From positions 1-64,000 of the forward strand of contig JALCBJ010000003.1 of NCBI GenBank assembly GCA_028066595.1: DNA of 64,000 nt, read 5' to 3'. Position 1 is the stretch's first letter; each line of letters opens with the position of its first letter. A model generated the notes under the pieces. That model saw only the letters and a program-made list of their open reading frames with translations. It did no database searches and was not told the origin of the DNA. Below are positions 39,237 through 49,347 of the stretch, piece by piece. The stretch comes from Thermoanaerobaculia bacterium. Lineage in GTDB: Bacteria; Acidobacteriota; Thermoanaerobaculia; Multivoradales; J023. The position numbers and the translations under genes were made by a program.

Positions 39237-40177
39237 CTGCGAGAACCTTCGTCGCTGCCTTCACCCGCATCTGCGGTGTCCTTCGTCGCAGTTCCTGTCC
39301 TCGCGGCCCGCAGTGCTTCCAGAGCCGCTCTGCGAGCCTCCTCTTCCTCCCACAAGCGGCGAAGATCGGGAATCTTGTTCTCCTCCCACGACTTGGCCTC
39401 GCCGAGGAACTCAGAATCCGGATATCTACGACGGAGGTCAGCCAGAGACTCTTCCGCTTTTTCGAAATCGCCGCAACGGGAGTATGCGACCACCAGGTTG
39501 TAGAGCGCCTGATCCATCTCCGCAAATTGCGGATAGTTGTTCTGCAGATACTCCAGTCGGGCGATGGCCGCCTTGCAGATACCGGTACCACCGTAGCGGT
39601 TGTAGAACGAGCCCACCACCAACTCGTGTGCCGCCAATTGATCGTTCATCTCCCGCATTCGCTGCCGCGCTTCGGGAAGGTACTCGGAGTCGGGATAGAG
39701 GCGCAGCAGCTCCTCGTAGGCTTCCAGGGCGTCGAGTGTGACCTCCTGGTCGCGATCCGGACGCTCCACCCGCGCGGCCAGGCATTCGGCGACCTTGAAC
39801 TGAGCGTAGTCCGAGCGATCACTGGTAGGAAAGCGGTTCAGGAAGTCACGATACTTCGCCTCGCACTTGATGTAGTTCTCGGTGGATCCCTGGAGATAGA
39901 GCGCATCGGCCGCCAGCAGCAGCGCCTCGCGGCCGGAGCGGGAATTCGGTTCCACCTCGAATGCGTGAATGAGGTGACGACGAGCTCGGGCGTACTTCTC
40001 CTGCTCTAGGAACTGCTTGCCGAGGGTCAATGACTCCTCGGCCGAAAGGCGCAGGATGGGGTCCTCGCGCTCGCCACAGCCCGTTGCGATCAGCGCCAGC
40101 GCTGCGGCACAAACGACGGCCAATGCCAGCGGCAGAGCACCGCGAAGAGAGGGGACGGCTTGGGAAGACGGGATCAT
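39233..40177 (-). CDS. bamD: Outer-membrane protein assembly factor BamD
   Basis: Lipobox LIATGC; LGKQFLEQEKYARARRHLIHAF, YRDFLNRFPTSDRSDYAQFKVAECLA, YEELLRLYPDSEYLPEARQRM. Confidence 0.88.
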   Translation of the reverse strand: MIPSSQAVPSLRGALPLALAVVCAAALALIATGCGEREDPILRLSAEESLTLGKQFLEQEKYARARRHLIHAFEVEPNSRSGREALLLAADALYLQGSTENYIKCEAKYRDFLNRFPTSDRSDYAQFKVAECLAARVERPDRDQEVTLDALEAYEELLRLYPDSEYLPEARQRMREMNDQLAAHELVVGSFYNRYGGTGICKAAIARLEYLQNNYPQFAEMDQALYNLVVAYSRCGDFEKAEESLADLRRRYPDSEFLGEAKSWEENKIPDLRRLWEEEEARRAALEALRAARTGTATKDTADAGEGSDEGSRR

Positions 40178-40233
40178 CGACAGACCTTTCGGGGGGTGCT
40201 CGAACAAGGGCTTTGACAGGAGACGAGGCCGGA

Positions 40234-40932
40234 TCAGCTGGCCGTTCCTTCGGCGAGCCTGCGCAAGTGTTCGATCTCGGCTGCCGGATTGTCGGCGCCA
40301 AAGACCGCGGAGCCCGCTACACAGACATCGACACCGGCGACGGCCGCACGGTGGATCGTGTCGCGCCCCAGGCCGCCGTCCATCTGGATCTGCACCTGGG
40401 AGAGGCCCCGCTCGTCGAGCATGCTACGCAAGCGGCGTGCCTTGTCCAATACGTAGGGTAAGAACGGCTGGCCGCCGAAGCCGGGGTTGACCGACATCAG
40501 CAGCACGAAGTCTAGACTCTGCAGAAGATCCGTCAGGGTCTCGGCGGGCGTCGCCGGATTGAGGACGACCCCGGCCCGGGCACCTGCGGAGCGGATTCTC
40601 GATAGCGTCCGATCCAGATGGACCGCTACTTCCTGATGTACTGAAACCCAGGCCGCGCCCGCCTCGAGGTAGGCGTCCAGCAACGCGTCGGGATTCGACA
40701 CCATCAGGTGGACATCGACCGGTACCTTGGTGCGTCGCACCACGTCCCGCAACACCGGAGGTCCGAAGGTCAGGTTGGGTACGAAGTGGCCGTCCATGAC
40801 GTCGAAGTGCACGAGATCTGCTCCGCCGTCCTCGCAGATCTTCAGCGCGCCCGCCAGATCCGACAGGTCGGCTGCCAGAACAGACGGTGCCAACAGAACC
40901 TTCCGCTCCGGCCCGATCCTAGGCTCGCTCAT
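40234..40932 (-). CDS. rpe: Ribulose-phosphate 3-epimerase
   Basis: LAPSVLAADLSDLAGALKICEDGGADLVHFDVMDGHFVPNLTFGPPVL, VLLMSVNPGFGGQPFLP, QMDGGLGRDTI. Confidence 0.96.
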   Translation of the reverse strand: MSEPRIGPERKVLLAPSVLAADLSDLAGALKICEDGGADLVHFDVMDGHFVPNLTFGPPVLRDVVRRTKVPVDVHLMVSNPDALLDAYLEAGAAWVSVHQEVAVHLDRTLSRIRSAGARAGVVLNPATPAETLTDLLQSLDFVLLMSVNPGFGGQPFLPYVLDKARRLRSMLDERGLSQVQIQMDGGLGRDTIHRAAVAGVDVCVAGSAVFGADNPAAEIEHLRRLAEGTAS

Positions 40933-41756
40933 GATGCGCCTCCCCTGGCCGCGCGTCGCGACCGTACGGCGGCACCGGTCTCCTGGCCGGACAGCTCGTC
41001 CGGTGCTACGACGCCCAACGAGATGACCTCGCCCCGACGGAGCGGGTGGCCTGCGAGCGGGAACTGGCGCAGGACCGTTCCAGCCGCGACACCATCATAG
41101 GTCTCGTAGCTCACGCGACCGATGCGAAAGCCGCGGCGCTCGAAAAAGCCTCGCACGTCTTCGTAGTCGCGACGTACCAGGTCAGGCATGACGAAGACCT
41201 CGGCCGTGGCGCCGACCGAAAGGAAAAGGTCCACCGGCGCGTCCCGCGCCACCCTGGCCCCCGGAGGAGGTTGTTGCTCGACGACGACACCGGAGATTCC
41301 GGTGGCGGAATATACGTCGAACGTCCGACCCACGACCAACCCTGCACCGGCCAGGGACACCTGGGCTGCCTGCAGCGCCTGGCCCGAGAGGTCCGGCACC
41401 TCGATGCGTCTCGGACCTCGCGACAGGGTCAAGGTCACCTCGGTCTCGCGCTTGACGTAGACGCCCGGGCGAGGATCCTGCACCAACACGTGCCCCTTGG
41501 GCACCTGCTCGTCGAATCGGCCGTCCTCGGACCATCGCGTCGTCAGACCCTGGTCAGCCAGGAGCGCCTGCGCATCTTCCTCCGACAGACCTCGGAGCTC
41601 GGGAAGGGGCGTTACACCACCGCGGACGAAGATGCTGAACGCCATGTAGGCGACGAGACCGAAAACCACACCCAGAGCGCCGAGATAGGCGAGAACCTGA
41701 AGGGCCCGGAGGAACTTGCGCCACATGCTGCGCAGTCTAACGGACCGGGAGGACAT
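40929..41756 (-). CDS. PASTA-domain protein with N-terminal TM helix
   Basis: Three PASTA repeats (PLPELRGLSEEDAQALLADQGLTTRW; VPDLSGQALQAAQVSLAGAGLVVG; MPDLVRRDYEDVRGFFERRGFRIG); 4-nt overlap with rpe. Confidence 0.88.
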   Translation of the reverse strand: MSSRSVRLRSMWRKFLRALQVLAYLGALGVVFGLVAYMAFSIFVRGGVTPLPELRGLSEEDAQALLADQGLTTRWSEDGRFDEQVPKGHVLVQDPRPGVYVKRETEVTLTLSRGPRRIEVPDLSGQALQAAQVSLAGAGLVVGRTFDVYSATGISGVVVEQQPPPGARVARDAPVDLFLSVGATAEVFVMPDLVRRDYEDVRGFFERRGFRIGRVSYETYDGVAAGTVLRQFPLAGHPLRRGEVISLGVVAPDELSGQETGAAVRSRRAARGGAS

Positions 41757-41857
41757 CTAGCCCTCGGGGTCTACCCGAAATCTTGCTCGTCGAGGGATCC
41801 GCTACTCCGGCCCGACGCGGGTGGGGCGATCGTCGACGAAACGGACGCGCCGATCCT

Positions 41858-43177
41858 CTAACCGCCGCCGAAAAGACCGGGAAGATTCTTCGACAGATCC
41901 CAAAAGATCACCGCAGCCATCAGCATCATCAGCAGCACGAATCCAACCTGGTTGAAGCCCTCTTTGACCCGTGCGGACAAGTCTCGACGGATGAGACTTT
42001 CCGCCAGCAGGATCGAGATGTGGCCGCCATCGAGGATCGGAATCGGCAGAAGATTCATCAGACCGATGGAGATCGACAGAAAGCCCATCAGGAAGATCAG
42101 CTGCTTCGGACCGAGAAGCGCCGCTTCGGTGGACATCACTGCGATGTCCACAGGTCCCGACAACGTACTTTTCGCCGACACCTTTCTTGTGAAGAGCTTG
42201 CCGAGGACCTGCCCGGTCTTCTTCACGATGTCGATGTTGAACTGGATACTGGCTCGGATCGCCTCGAGGGGTGGCAGTGGCGAGTAGATCCCCAGCAGGA
42301 CTCCGATCTGACCTTTGCCCTCGACCACCGCCGGCACCAGCTCGAAATCCTGCAACCGGCCGTCTCGTTCCACGGTCAGCACGATCTCGTCACCGGCCCG
42401 CGGTTGAACCTTGGCCACGAAAGCGGCTGCATCCGAGATCGATTCACCGTCCAGGGCGCGCACCGTGTCACCGGGCTTCAGTCCCGCACGATGGGCCGGT
42501 GTACCCTGCACGATGGCCGACAGACGGAGCTCGAACTTCGGAAGTGCGCCGAGAATTCCCTGCTCGCGCTCGTCCTTGGAGGGCACCAACGTCAGCTGTA
42601 TCCTCTCGCCCTCCCGTTCGACGTCGAGTCGCAAAGTCTTCTCCGGCGAAGTACCGACGATGAACACGAAGTCGCTCCAAGTCTTGACCACCTCGCCGTC
42701 TACGGTCAGCACCAGATCACCCGGCTGTAGACCGGCCAACTCCGCAGGGTAGCCCTCCGCCACGCGACCGATTTCCGGCGGCACACCCTGCATGCCCTGT
42801 GCCTCGTGGCCGACCATGAAAACACCGGCAATCACCGCCACCGCAAGGACCACGTTCATTGCGGGGCCTGCCAAGTAGACCAGGATCCGCTGCCACCGGG
42901 GTTTGCAGTGGAAGTCCCCCGGGGCCCCAGTCGACTCTTCGGGCTGGACTCCTGCCATCTGTACGTAGCCGCCCAAAGGCAGCAGCGAGACGCGATAGTC
43001 GGTGCCGCCCAAGTCGAAACCCCACAGCCGCTTGCCGAAGCCCAGCGACAGCACATGCACCCGCACTCCGAACAGCTTCGCCACGATGAAGTGGCCGAAT
43101 TCGTGAACGAAAACGATGACTCCGAGGGCGAAAATCGTCGCCGGCGCACCGATTGCGAACTTCGTGAAGATTTCCAT
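41858..43177 (-). CDS. rseP: RIP zinc metalloprotease RseP
   Basis: VIVFVHEFGHFIVAKLFGVRV (HExxH), LPLGGYVQMAG, two PDZ domains, LLPIPILDGGHI. Confidence 0.93.
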   Translation of the reverse strand: MEIFTKFAIGAPATIFALGVIVFVHEFGHFIVAKLFGVRVHVLSLGFGKRLWGFDLGGTDYRVSLLPLGGYVQMAGVQPEESTGAPGDFHCKPRWQRILVYLAGPAMNVVLAVAVIAGVFMVGHEAQGMQGVPPEIGRVAEGYPAELAGLQPGDLVLTVDGEVVKTWSDFVFIVGTSPEKTLRLDVEREGERIQLTLVPSKDEREQGILGALPKFELRLSAIVQGTPAHRAGLKPGDTVRALDGESISDAAAFVAKVQPRAGDEIVLTVERDGRLQDFELVPAVVEGKGQIGVLLGIYSPLPPLEAIRASIQFNIDIVKKTGQVLGKLFTRKVSAKSTLSGPVDIAVMSTEAALLGPKQLIFLMGFLSISIGLMNLLPIPILDGGHISILLAESLIRRDLSARVKEGFNQVGFVLLMMLMAAVIFWDLSKNLPGLFGGG

Positions 43178-43454
43178 GCAGTTTCTACGATACGGGAAGA
43201 TTTTTCATACGTCGCGACTCGAAGTCGACGTCAGTCGGTACGGTACTTGCTGGAATCGACAATGGGTGTCTCCGGACATCCGATTCCCGTGGGCCTCGAC
43301 CTGCAAGCCTCACGCCCGACCGGGCTGGCAGTCTCTCAGATCCACGCTCACGAGACGACCGGAACCCGACTCTCCACTACGCAAACGGCCCGAGAAAGAT
43401 CTTCGACGGCCGGCAGGTAGGCCACCCCGACCTGCGACGAGAAAGGAGCGAGCC

Positions 43455-44426
43455 ATCTCCGATACCAGCACGAAGGAATTCGCCCAGGAATATCAGCTCC
43501 CACGCAAGTCGGCGCGCCGCTTCCGGCTTCTCGTCTGGCTCGTCGTGATCGCCCTGGTAGGGACCGCCGGCTTTTTCCTCTGGCAACGAAACCAGGCCCT
43601 GGAGTCCCGTCTCGCGGCGATGGGCCAGGAGATGGCCGAGCTGCGGACTACGACGCAGCAGGCGGAAGCACGCGCAGAGGTCGCGGAACTTAGTGCCATC
43701 GACGCCGCGAGCCGCGCCGAGTCGGCCGCCGAGCGGGCCGACGAAGCGGAGCAGAAGACCCTAGAGGCGGAAGCCCGCGCCGAAGCCGAGCGCCAGGAAA
43801 AGCTGAAGGCGTGGAAAGAGCAGGAAGCATCGCGCGAAGCGCAGCAGAAGGCCGAGGAAGAGCGGGCCAAGGCCAACGAGGAGGCCTATCAGGCTCGCCT
43901 CGACGCCAAACTGGCACAACTACAGACGCGCGACGCCGAGATCGAGATCGAACGGCTGAAGGACGAGCGTGAGCGGGCGTTGCAGCGACTGCAGTCCACG
44001 CTCAGCAAGTTTGCCGAGACCCGCCGCTCGAAACTCGGTCTGGTGATGAACCTGGGAGACAGCATCGAGTTCGATTTCGACAAGACAGAGCTCCGCCCCC
44101 AAAATCGCGAGCTGCTGAGTCGCATCGCGGGTGTGTTGATGACCCTCGAGGACTTCAATATCCAGGTCTTCGGACACACCGACGACATCGGCGGCGGCGA
44201 CTACAACCTGATGCTCTCCCACCAACGTGCCGCTGCCGTACGTGACTACCTGGTCGAGGCTGGCATCGAAGGCGAGATCATCTCGACCCGTGGCTTCGGC
44301 AAGACCCAACCCCTGGTACAAGGTGTCAGTGCCGAGGCCCGTCAACGCAACCGACGGGTGGAGATCGCGGTCGTACACGTCAGCGGTGAGCTCGCAGGGC
44401 TTTCGAGCGACGATTCGTCGGACTAA
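43455..44426 (+). CDS. OmpA-family protein with N-terminal TM helix and coiled coil
   Basis: LLVWLVVIALVGTAGFFLW, long E/A-rich coiled coil, C-term SIEFDFDKTELRPQNRELLSRIAGVL...VFGHTDDIGGGDYNLMLSHQRAAAVRDYLVEAGI. Start placed at ATC after AAAGGAG; see findings. Confidence 0.8.
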   Translation: MSDTSTKEFAQEYQLPRKSARRFRLLVWLVVIALVGTAGFFLWQRNQALESRLAAMGQEMAELRTTTQQAEARAEVAELSAIDAASRAESAAERADEAEQKTLEAEARAEAERQEKLKAWKEQEASREAQQKAEEERAKANEEAYQARLDAKLAQLQTRDAEIEIERLKDERERALQRLQSTLSKFAETRRSKLGLVMNLGDSIEFDFDKTELRPQNRELLSRIAGVLMTLEDFNIQVFGHTDDIGGGDYNLMLSHQRAAAVRDYLVEAGIEGEIISTRGFGKTQPLVQGVSAEARQRNRRVEIAVVHVSGELAGLSSDDSSD

Positions 44427-44579
44427 GGTACGGCGACGAGGGAACGTGACGGTGGCGTTCGGGGCTCGCGCCGAGCTCTAGAGGACACCGGTCGACGGAC
44501 CTCACGCGGAGGCCCCCGCGACCGGTGAGTTCCGGTTCCATCGGGAACCTCCAACATCGCTACGTCTCGAGGTCAAGAC

Positions 44580-45947
44580 GTGACAAACCGGAACGACAAC
44601 ACGAATCAGTCTCTTGAAGGCCGCAGCTCGAAAGTCGGACTCGGGCTGAGAATCGCGGTCTTCAATCTGGCTGTGTTCTTGATCGCCACCGAGCTCCTGT
44701 GTATCGGCCTTTACTTCTTCAAGACCGGCCATCTCTTCTATTCGCACCCGCCCAGGGGGCGTTCGGTTCCGACCGACATCGCCAACGTCGATCACTACCG
44801 CCTCCATCCGTACTTTGGTTTCCAGCTGGAAGCCCATTCCGGCGAATGGAACGGTTCCTTTGCCAACAACAACCACGGCTTCGTCAGTGCGTCGGACTAC
44901 CCACGTATCCGCCGAGACGGTGAGGTCATCCTCGGAATCTTCGGCGGATCGGTCGCCTCGTTCCTGGCGCAGTACGAGCGTGATCACCAGGTGATCGCTA
45001 GCCAGGTCGCTCAGGCACTCGGCGCAGCGATCGACGACGTGGTCGTGCTCAACTTCGCCCAAGGCGGGTTCAAACAGCCCCAGCAGGTACAGATACTCAG
45101 CTACTTCCTCGCCACCGGGCAAGAGCTCGACGCCGTAATCAACGTCGACGGATTCAATGAGGTGGCGCTCGGTGCCCGCAACCAGCTCGCGGGAGTAGCC
45201 CCCTCGCAGCCCAGCGTGGAGCATATGTTCGGTCTTCAAGCGGTGACGCCACTGCAATCGTCCAAGCGACGTGCCGCGATGCAGGAGGCCCGACAGGCCT
45301 ACAATCGCTACGCCGAACTCTACAACCGAGCTTGGTCCGGGGACGCCCCGGAAACGAGGCTCGCGGTCGGGTTCCTGTGGCACTACCTGCGATACAAGAT
45401 CCAATATCGGCGGGCGATGAAGCTACGCCAGGGGCTTCTCGCCACGGCGGAAGGCGAGACCGGGTCCTGGCTCTACCTGCAGCCAACCCGCCCCGGCGCG
45501 GTACGGACGGGAAACAGCGTTCCCGATCCCGACGACGTCGACTGGCCGCCGATCCTCGACGTTTGGCAGCAAGGCGCTGTGACGTTCGCCGAACTGGCCC
45601 GGGCCGCGGGCGCAGTCTCGGTGCACGTCCTGCAACCGAATCAATACTTCCCCACAGGACGCACCTTTTCGCAATCGGAGCGCGAGGTTGCGGTGGCCGA
45701 GTGGTCTCCCTACGCGGAACTGATCCCTGCGGGCTACGAGCTCCTCGCCGAGCGGGCCATCGGAGTTTCCGCGGAGGGCATTCCCATAGCGATCCTCTAC
45801 GACCTATTCGACGATCTCGAGCCCCAGGCCTATGTCGATGATTGCTGCCACTACACCGAGGCGGGTAACGAGCTCCTGGCGCGCAGCGTCGCCGCTCTGC
45901 TCGTCCAGGCCTTGGACGACGTCCAGAAAGCTCCTTCCGATGGCTGA
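44580..45947 (+). CDS. Membrane-anchored SGNH/GDSL-hydrolase-like protein
   Basis: N-terminal TM helix; LGIFGGSVASFL (block I-like), VVVLNFAQGGFKQPQQVQ, DAVINVDGFNEVALG, C-term CCHYTEAGNELLARSVAALL. Confidence 0.65.
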   Translation: MTNRNDNTNQSLEGRSSKVGLGLRIAVFNLAVFLIATELLCIGLYFFKTGHLFYSHPPRGRSVPTDIANVDHYRLHPYFGFQLEAHSGEWNGSFANNNHGFVSASDYPRIRRDGEVILGIFGGSVASFLAQYERDHQVIASQVAQALGAAIDDVVVLNFAQGGFKQPQQVQILSYFLATGQELDAVINVDGFNEVALGARNQLAGVAPSQPSVEHMFGLQAVTPLQSSKRRAAMQEARQAYNRYAELYNRAWSGDAPETRLAVGFLWHYLRYKIQYRRAMKLRQGLLATAEGETGSWLYLQPTRPGAVRTGNSVPDPDDVDWPPILDVWQQGAVTFAELARAAGAVSVHVLQPNQYFPTGRTFSQSEREVAVAEWSPYAELIPAGYELLAERAIGVSAEGIPIAILYDLFDDLEPQAYVDDCCHYTEAGNELLARSVAALLVQALDDVQKAPSDG

Positions 45948-45977
45948 TGTCCGGTACCTGACCGAACGATTCCCAGC

Positions 45978-46005
45978 TTGACAAACCGGACGTAGATGCT
46001 ACGAT
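45978..46005 (+). promoter_or_regulatory. Probable sigma70-type promoter of the suf operon
   Basis: TTGACA (45978-45983), 16-nt spacer, TACGAT (46000-46005); upstream of Rrf2 regulator start 46142. Confidence 0.5.
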
Positions 46006-46141
46006 CGGAAATCGGACTGCTTTGGTACCGTATCTGTGCCGTCCCGCCTCCCGCCTGCTTTCCGCCCCGGCCATCACCCTCCTTCCGCGCGTCGCGGCGG
46101 AGCGCTCTGGATGCTCGCGGCAGACCCATCCGAGCCGCTCG

Positions 46142-46621
46142 ATGCTGCGAATGACCAAGCAAGCCGATTACGGCATCGTTCTTCTGACTCGAATGGCCCG
46201 CGAGGAGGGACGCCGCTTCGCGGCACCCGAGCTGGCGGAAGAGACCCATCTCCCGCTGCCGACGGTGTCGAAGATCCTGAAAATCCTGTCCCGCTCCGGC
46301 CTTCTCCACTCGACCCGTGGCGTGAAGGGCGGGTACAGCCTGGCAAGAGCTGCCGTGGGGATCAACGTCGCCGACATGATCGAGGCGCTCGAAGGACCCA
46401 TCGCTTTCACCGAATGCATCGAAGATAGTCCAGGATCGTGCAGCCAGGAGGCCAGCTGCACCATCCGCGGCAACTGGCAACGAATCAACGAAGCGGTTCG
46501 AGGGGCCTTGGAACGCATCACCCTCTCAGACCTCACCGCACCGATCTCGCCTCGCCTGGTGCAGATCGCATCGTCCCTTGCTCGTTCGAATTCGTCCGAC
46601 ACCGCTCAGACTTCCCGCTAG
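46142..46621 (+). CDS. Rrf2-family SUF-operon regulator (IscR/SufR-like)
   Basis: [68 protein letters not shown]; Cys triad [15 protein letters not shown]; first gene of suf operon. Confidence 0.93.
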   Translation: MLRMTKQADYGIVLLTRMAREEGRRFAAPELAEETHLPLPTVSKILKILSRSGLLHSTRGVKGGYSLARAAVGINVADMIEALEGPIAFTECIEDSPGSCSQEASCTIRGNWQRINEAVRGALERITLSDLTAPISPRLVQIASSLARSNSSDTAQTSR

Positions 46622-46634
46622 GAGCGACACCGAT

Positions 46635-48080
46635 ATGACCACCCAGACTCAGACCGTCGAAGAGCTGGCGAAAAAAGAGTACAAGTACGGCTTCGTCACC
46701 GATGTCGAGCAGGAGATCATTCCCAAAGGGCTCGACGAAGACGTCGTGCGTCTGATCTCGGCCAAGAAAGACGAGCCCGCCTGGCTTCTCGAGTGGCGTC
46801 TCGAGGCCTTCCGCAAGTGGCAGGAGATGGAGGAGCCCACCTGGCCCAACGTCCACTACCCGCCGATCGACTATCAGGACGCTCACTACTACGCGGCGCC
46901 GAAGCAGAAGAAGAAGCTCGACAGCCTGGATGAAGTGGACCCCGAGATTCTCGCCACCTACGAGAAGCTCGGAATCCCGCTACAGGAGCAGAAGATGCTT
47001 GCCGGTGTCGCGGTGGACGCGGTCTTCGACTCGGTATCGGTGGCCACGACGTTCAAAGACAAGCTGAAGGAGATGGGTGTCATCTTCCTTTCGTTCTCCG
47101 AGGCCGTGAAGCAACATCCCGACTTGGTGCGGAAGTACCTCGGATCGGTCGTGCCCCGCGGCGACAACTTCTTCGCAGCCCTCAACTCGGCGGTATTCAG
47201 CGACGGCTCCTTCGTCTACGTTCCCAAGGGCGTGCGCTGCCCTATGGAGCTGTCCACGTATTTCCGCATCAACGCGATGAATACGGGTCAGTTCGAACGC
47301 ACATTGCTCGTCGCCGAACCCGGCAGCTACGTGTCGTACCTGGAGGGTTGCACCGCGCCGATGCGCGACGAGAACCAGCTCCATGCCGCCGTGGTGGAGA
47401 TCTACGCCCACGACGATGCGCAGGTGAAGTACTCCACGGTACAGAACTGGTATCCGGGCGACGAGAACGGCAAAGGAGGCATCTACAACTTCGTCACCAA
47501 GCGCGGACTGTGCGCCGGCCGAGCGTCGAAGATCTCCTGGACTCAGGTGGAAACGGGCTCCGCGATCACCTGGAAATACCCCAGCTGCATCTTGAAGGGC
47601 GACGACTCCATCGGCGAGTTCTACTCGGTGGCCGTCACCAACAACTATCAGCAGGCCGATACCGGCACCAAGATGATCCACGTGGGCAAGAACACCCGCT
47701 CGACGATCGTCTCCAAGGGGATCTCGGCCGGTCGGAGTCAGAACACCTACCGCGGCCTGGTCAAGATCTTGAAGGGCGCTGACGGAGCACGCAACCGTTC
47801 CGAGTGCGACTCCATGCTCATCGGTGACCGCTGCGGCGCCCATACCTTTCCGTACATCGACGTGCAGAACCCTACGGCCACGATGGAGCACGAGGCGACC
47901 ACCTCGAAAATCGGGGAAGATCAGATCTTCTACTGCCTGTCCCGTGGTCTCGACGAGGAAGACGCCGTGTCGATGATCGTCAACGGCTTCTGCAAGGAAG
48001 TCTTCCGCGAGCTTCCCATGGAGTTCGCGGTGGAGGCACAGAAGCTGTTGGAGATCAGCCTCGAGGGCAGCGTCGGCTGA
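46635..48080 (+). CDS. sufB: Fe-S cluster assembly protein SufB
   Basis: [43 protein letters not shown]..., [65 protein letters not shown]. Confidence 0.97.
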   Translation: MTTQTQTVEELAKKEYKYGFVTDVEQEIIPKGLDEDVVRLISAKKDEPAWLLEWRLEAFRKWQEMEEPTWPNVHYPPIDYQDAHYYAAPKQKKKLDSLDEVDPEILATYEKLGIPLQEQKMLAGVAVDAVFDSVSVATTFKDKLKEMGVIFLSFSEAVKQHPDLVRKYLGSVVPRGDNFFAALNSAVFSDGSFVYVPKGVRCPMELSTYFRINAMNTGQFERTLLVAEPGSYVSYLEGCTAPMRDENQLHAAVVEIYAHDDAQVKYSTVQNWYPGDENGKGGIYNFVTKRGLCAGRASKISWTQVETGSAITWKYPSCILKGDDSIGEFYSVAVTNNYQQADTGTKMIHVGKNTRSTIVSKGISAGRSQNTYRGLVKILKGADGARNRSECDSMLIGDRCGAHTFPYIDVQNPTATMEHEATTSKIGEDQIFYCLSRGLDEEDAVSMIVNGFCKEVFRELPMEFAVEAQKLLEISLEGSVG

Positions 48081-48550
48081 TGACGCGATCGGCGTGGTGC
48101 TTCTCCGGCGTCATGATCTTTGCCTTTGTCTGGATGGCGTGCGGCTCTCACGCAAAGGGCGACGAACCAGCCGCCGACGCGGAAGCTCGTCTGTCGGCAC
48201 CGGATCGGCTCCAGAGCACTCTGACCGAAAGGAGTACTTGCGGGGACTATCGGCAGCGCCTGCAGACCCTTTCCTTGCCCGTGACCCGATCCGAGTTCTG
48301 GGATCGGATGGGACTACCTGGCGCACCGGACTCCGCGCTCCGATCCCTCAACTGCTTCAGCGGCTATTGCACCGTTTCGACCTTTCTCTTCGACTTCACC
48401 GAGGACTGTTCTCTCCAGGTGGTCGAGGAAGGCTGGGAGGACGAAGTAGAACTCTCGGTGACACAAGCCAGCTTGACAGACCGCGACGCGGTCAAGACAC
48501 CGCAGGACTCGATTCCAGAATTGCAAGACAACAACACCCCAAGTCTCTAG
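48080..48550 (+). CDS. Predicted lipoprotein of unknown function inside the suf operon
   Basis: [27 protein letters not shown] (signal peptide + lipobox MAC|G); start ATG overlaps sufB TGA; four Cys in the mature part. Confidence 0.75.
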   Translation: MTRSAWCFSGVMIFAFVWMACGSHAKGDEPAADAEARLSAPDRLQSTLTERSTCGDYRQRLQTLSLPVTRSEFWDRMGLPGAPDSALRSLNCFSGYCTVSTFLFDFTEDCSLQVVEEGWEDEVELSVTQASLTDRDAVKTPQDSIPELQDNNTPSL

Positions 48551-48565
48551 ATGAGGTGATTCCAT

Positions 48566-49339
<774 letters not shown>

Positions 49340-49347
49340 GGTCCGTC

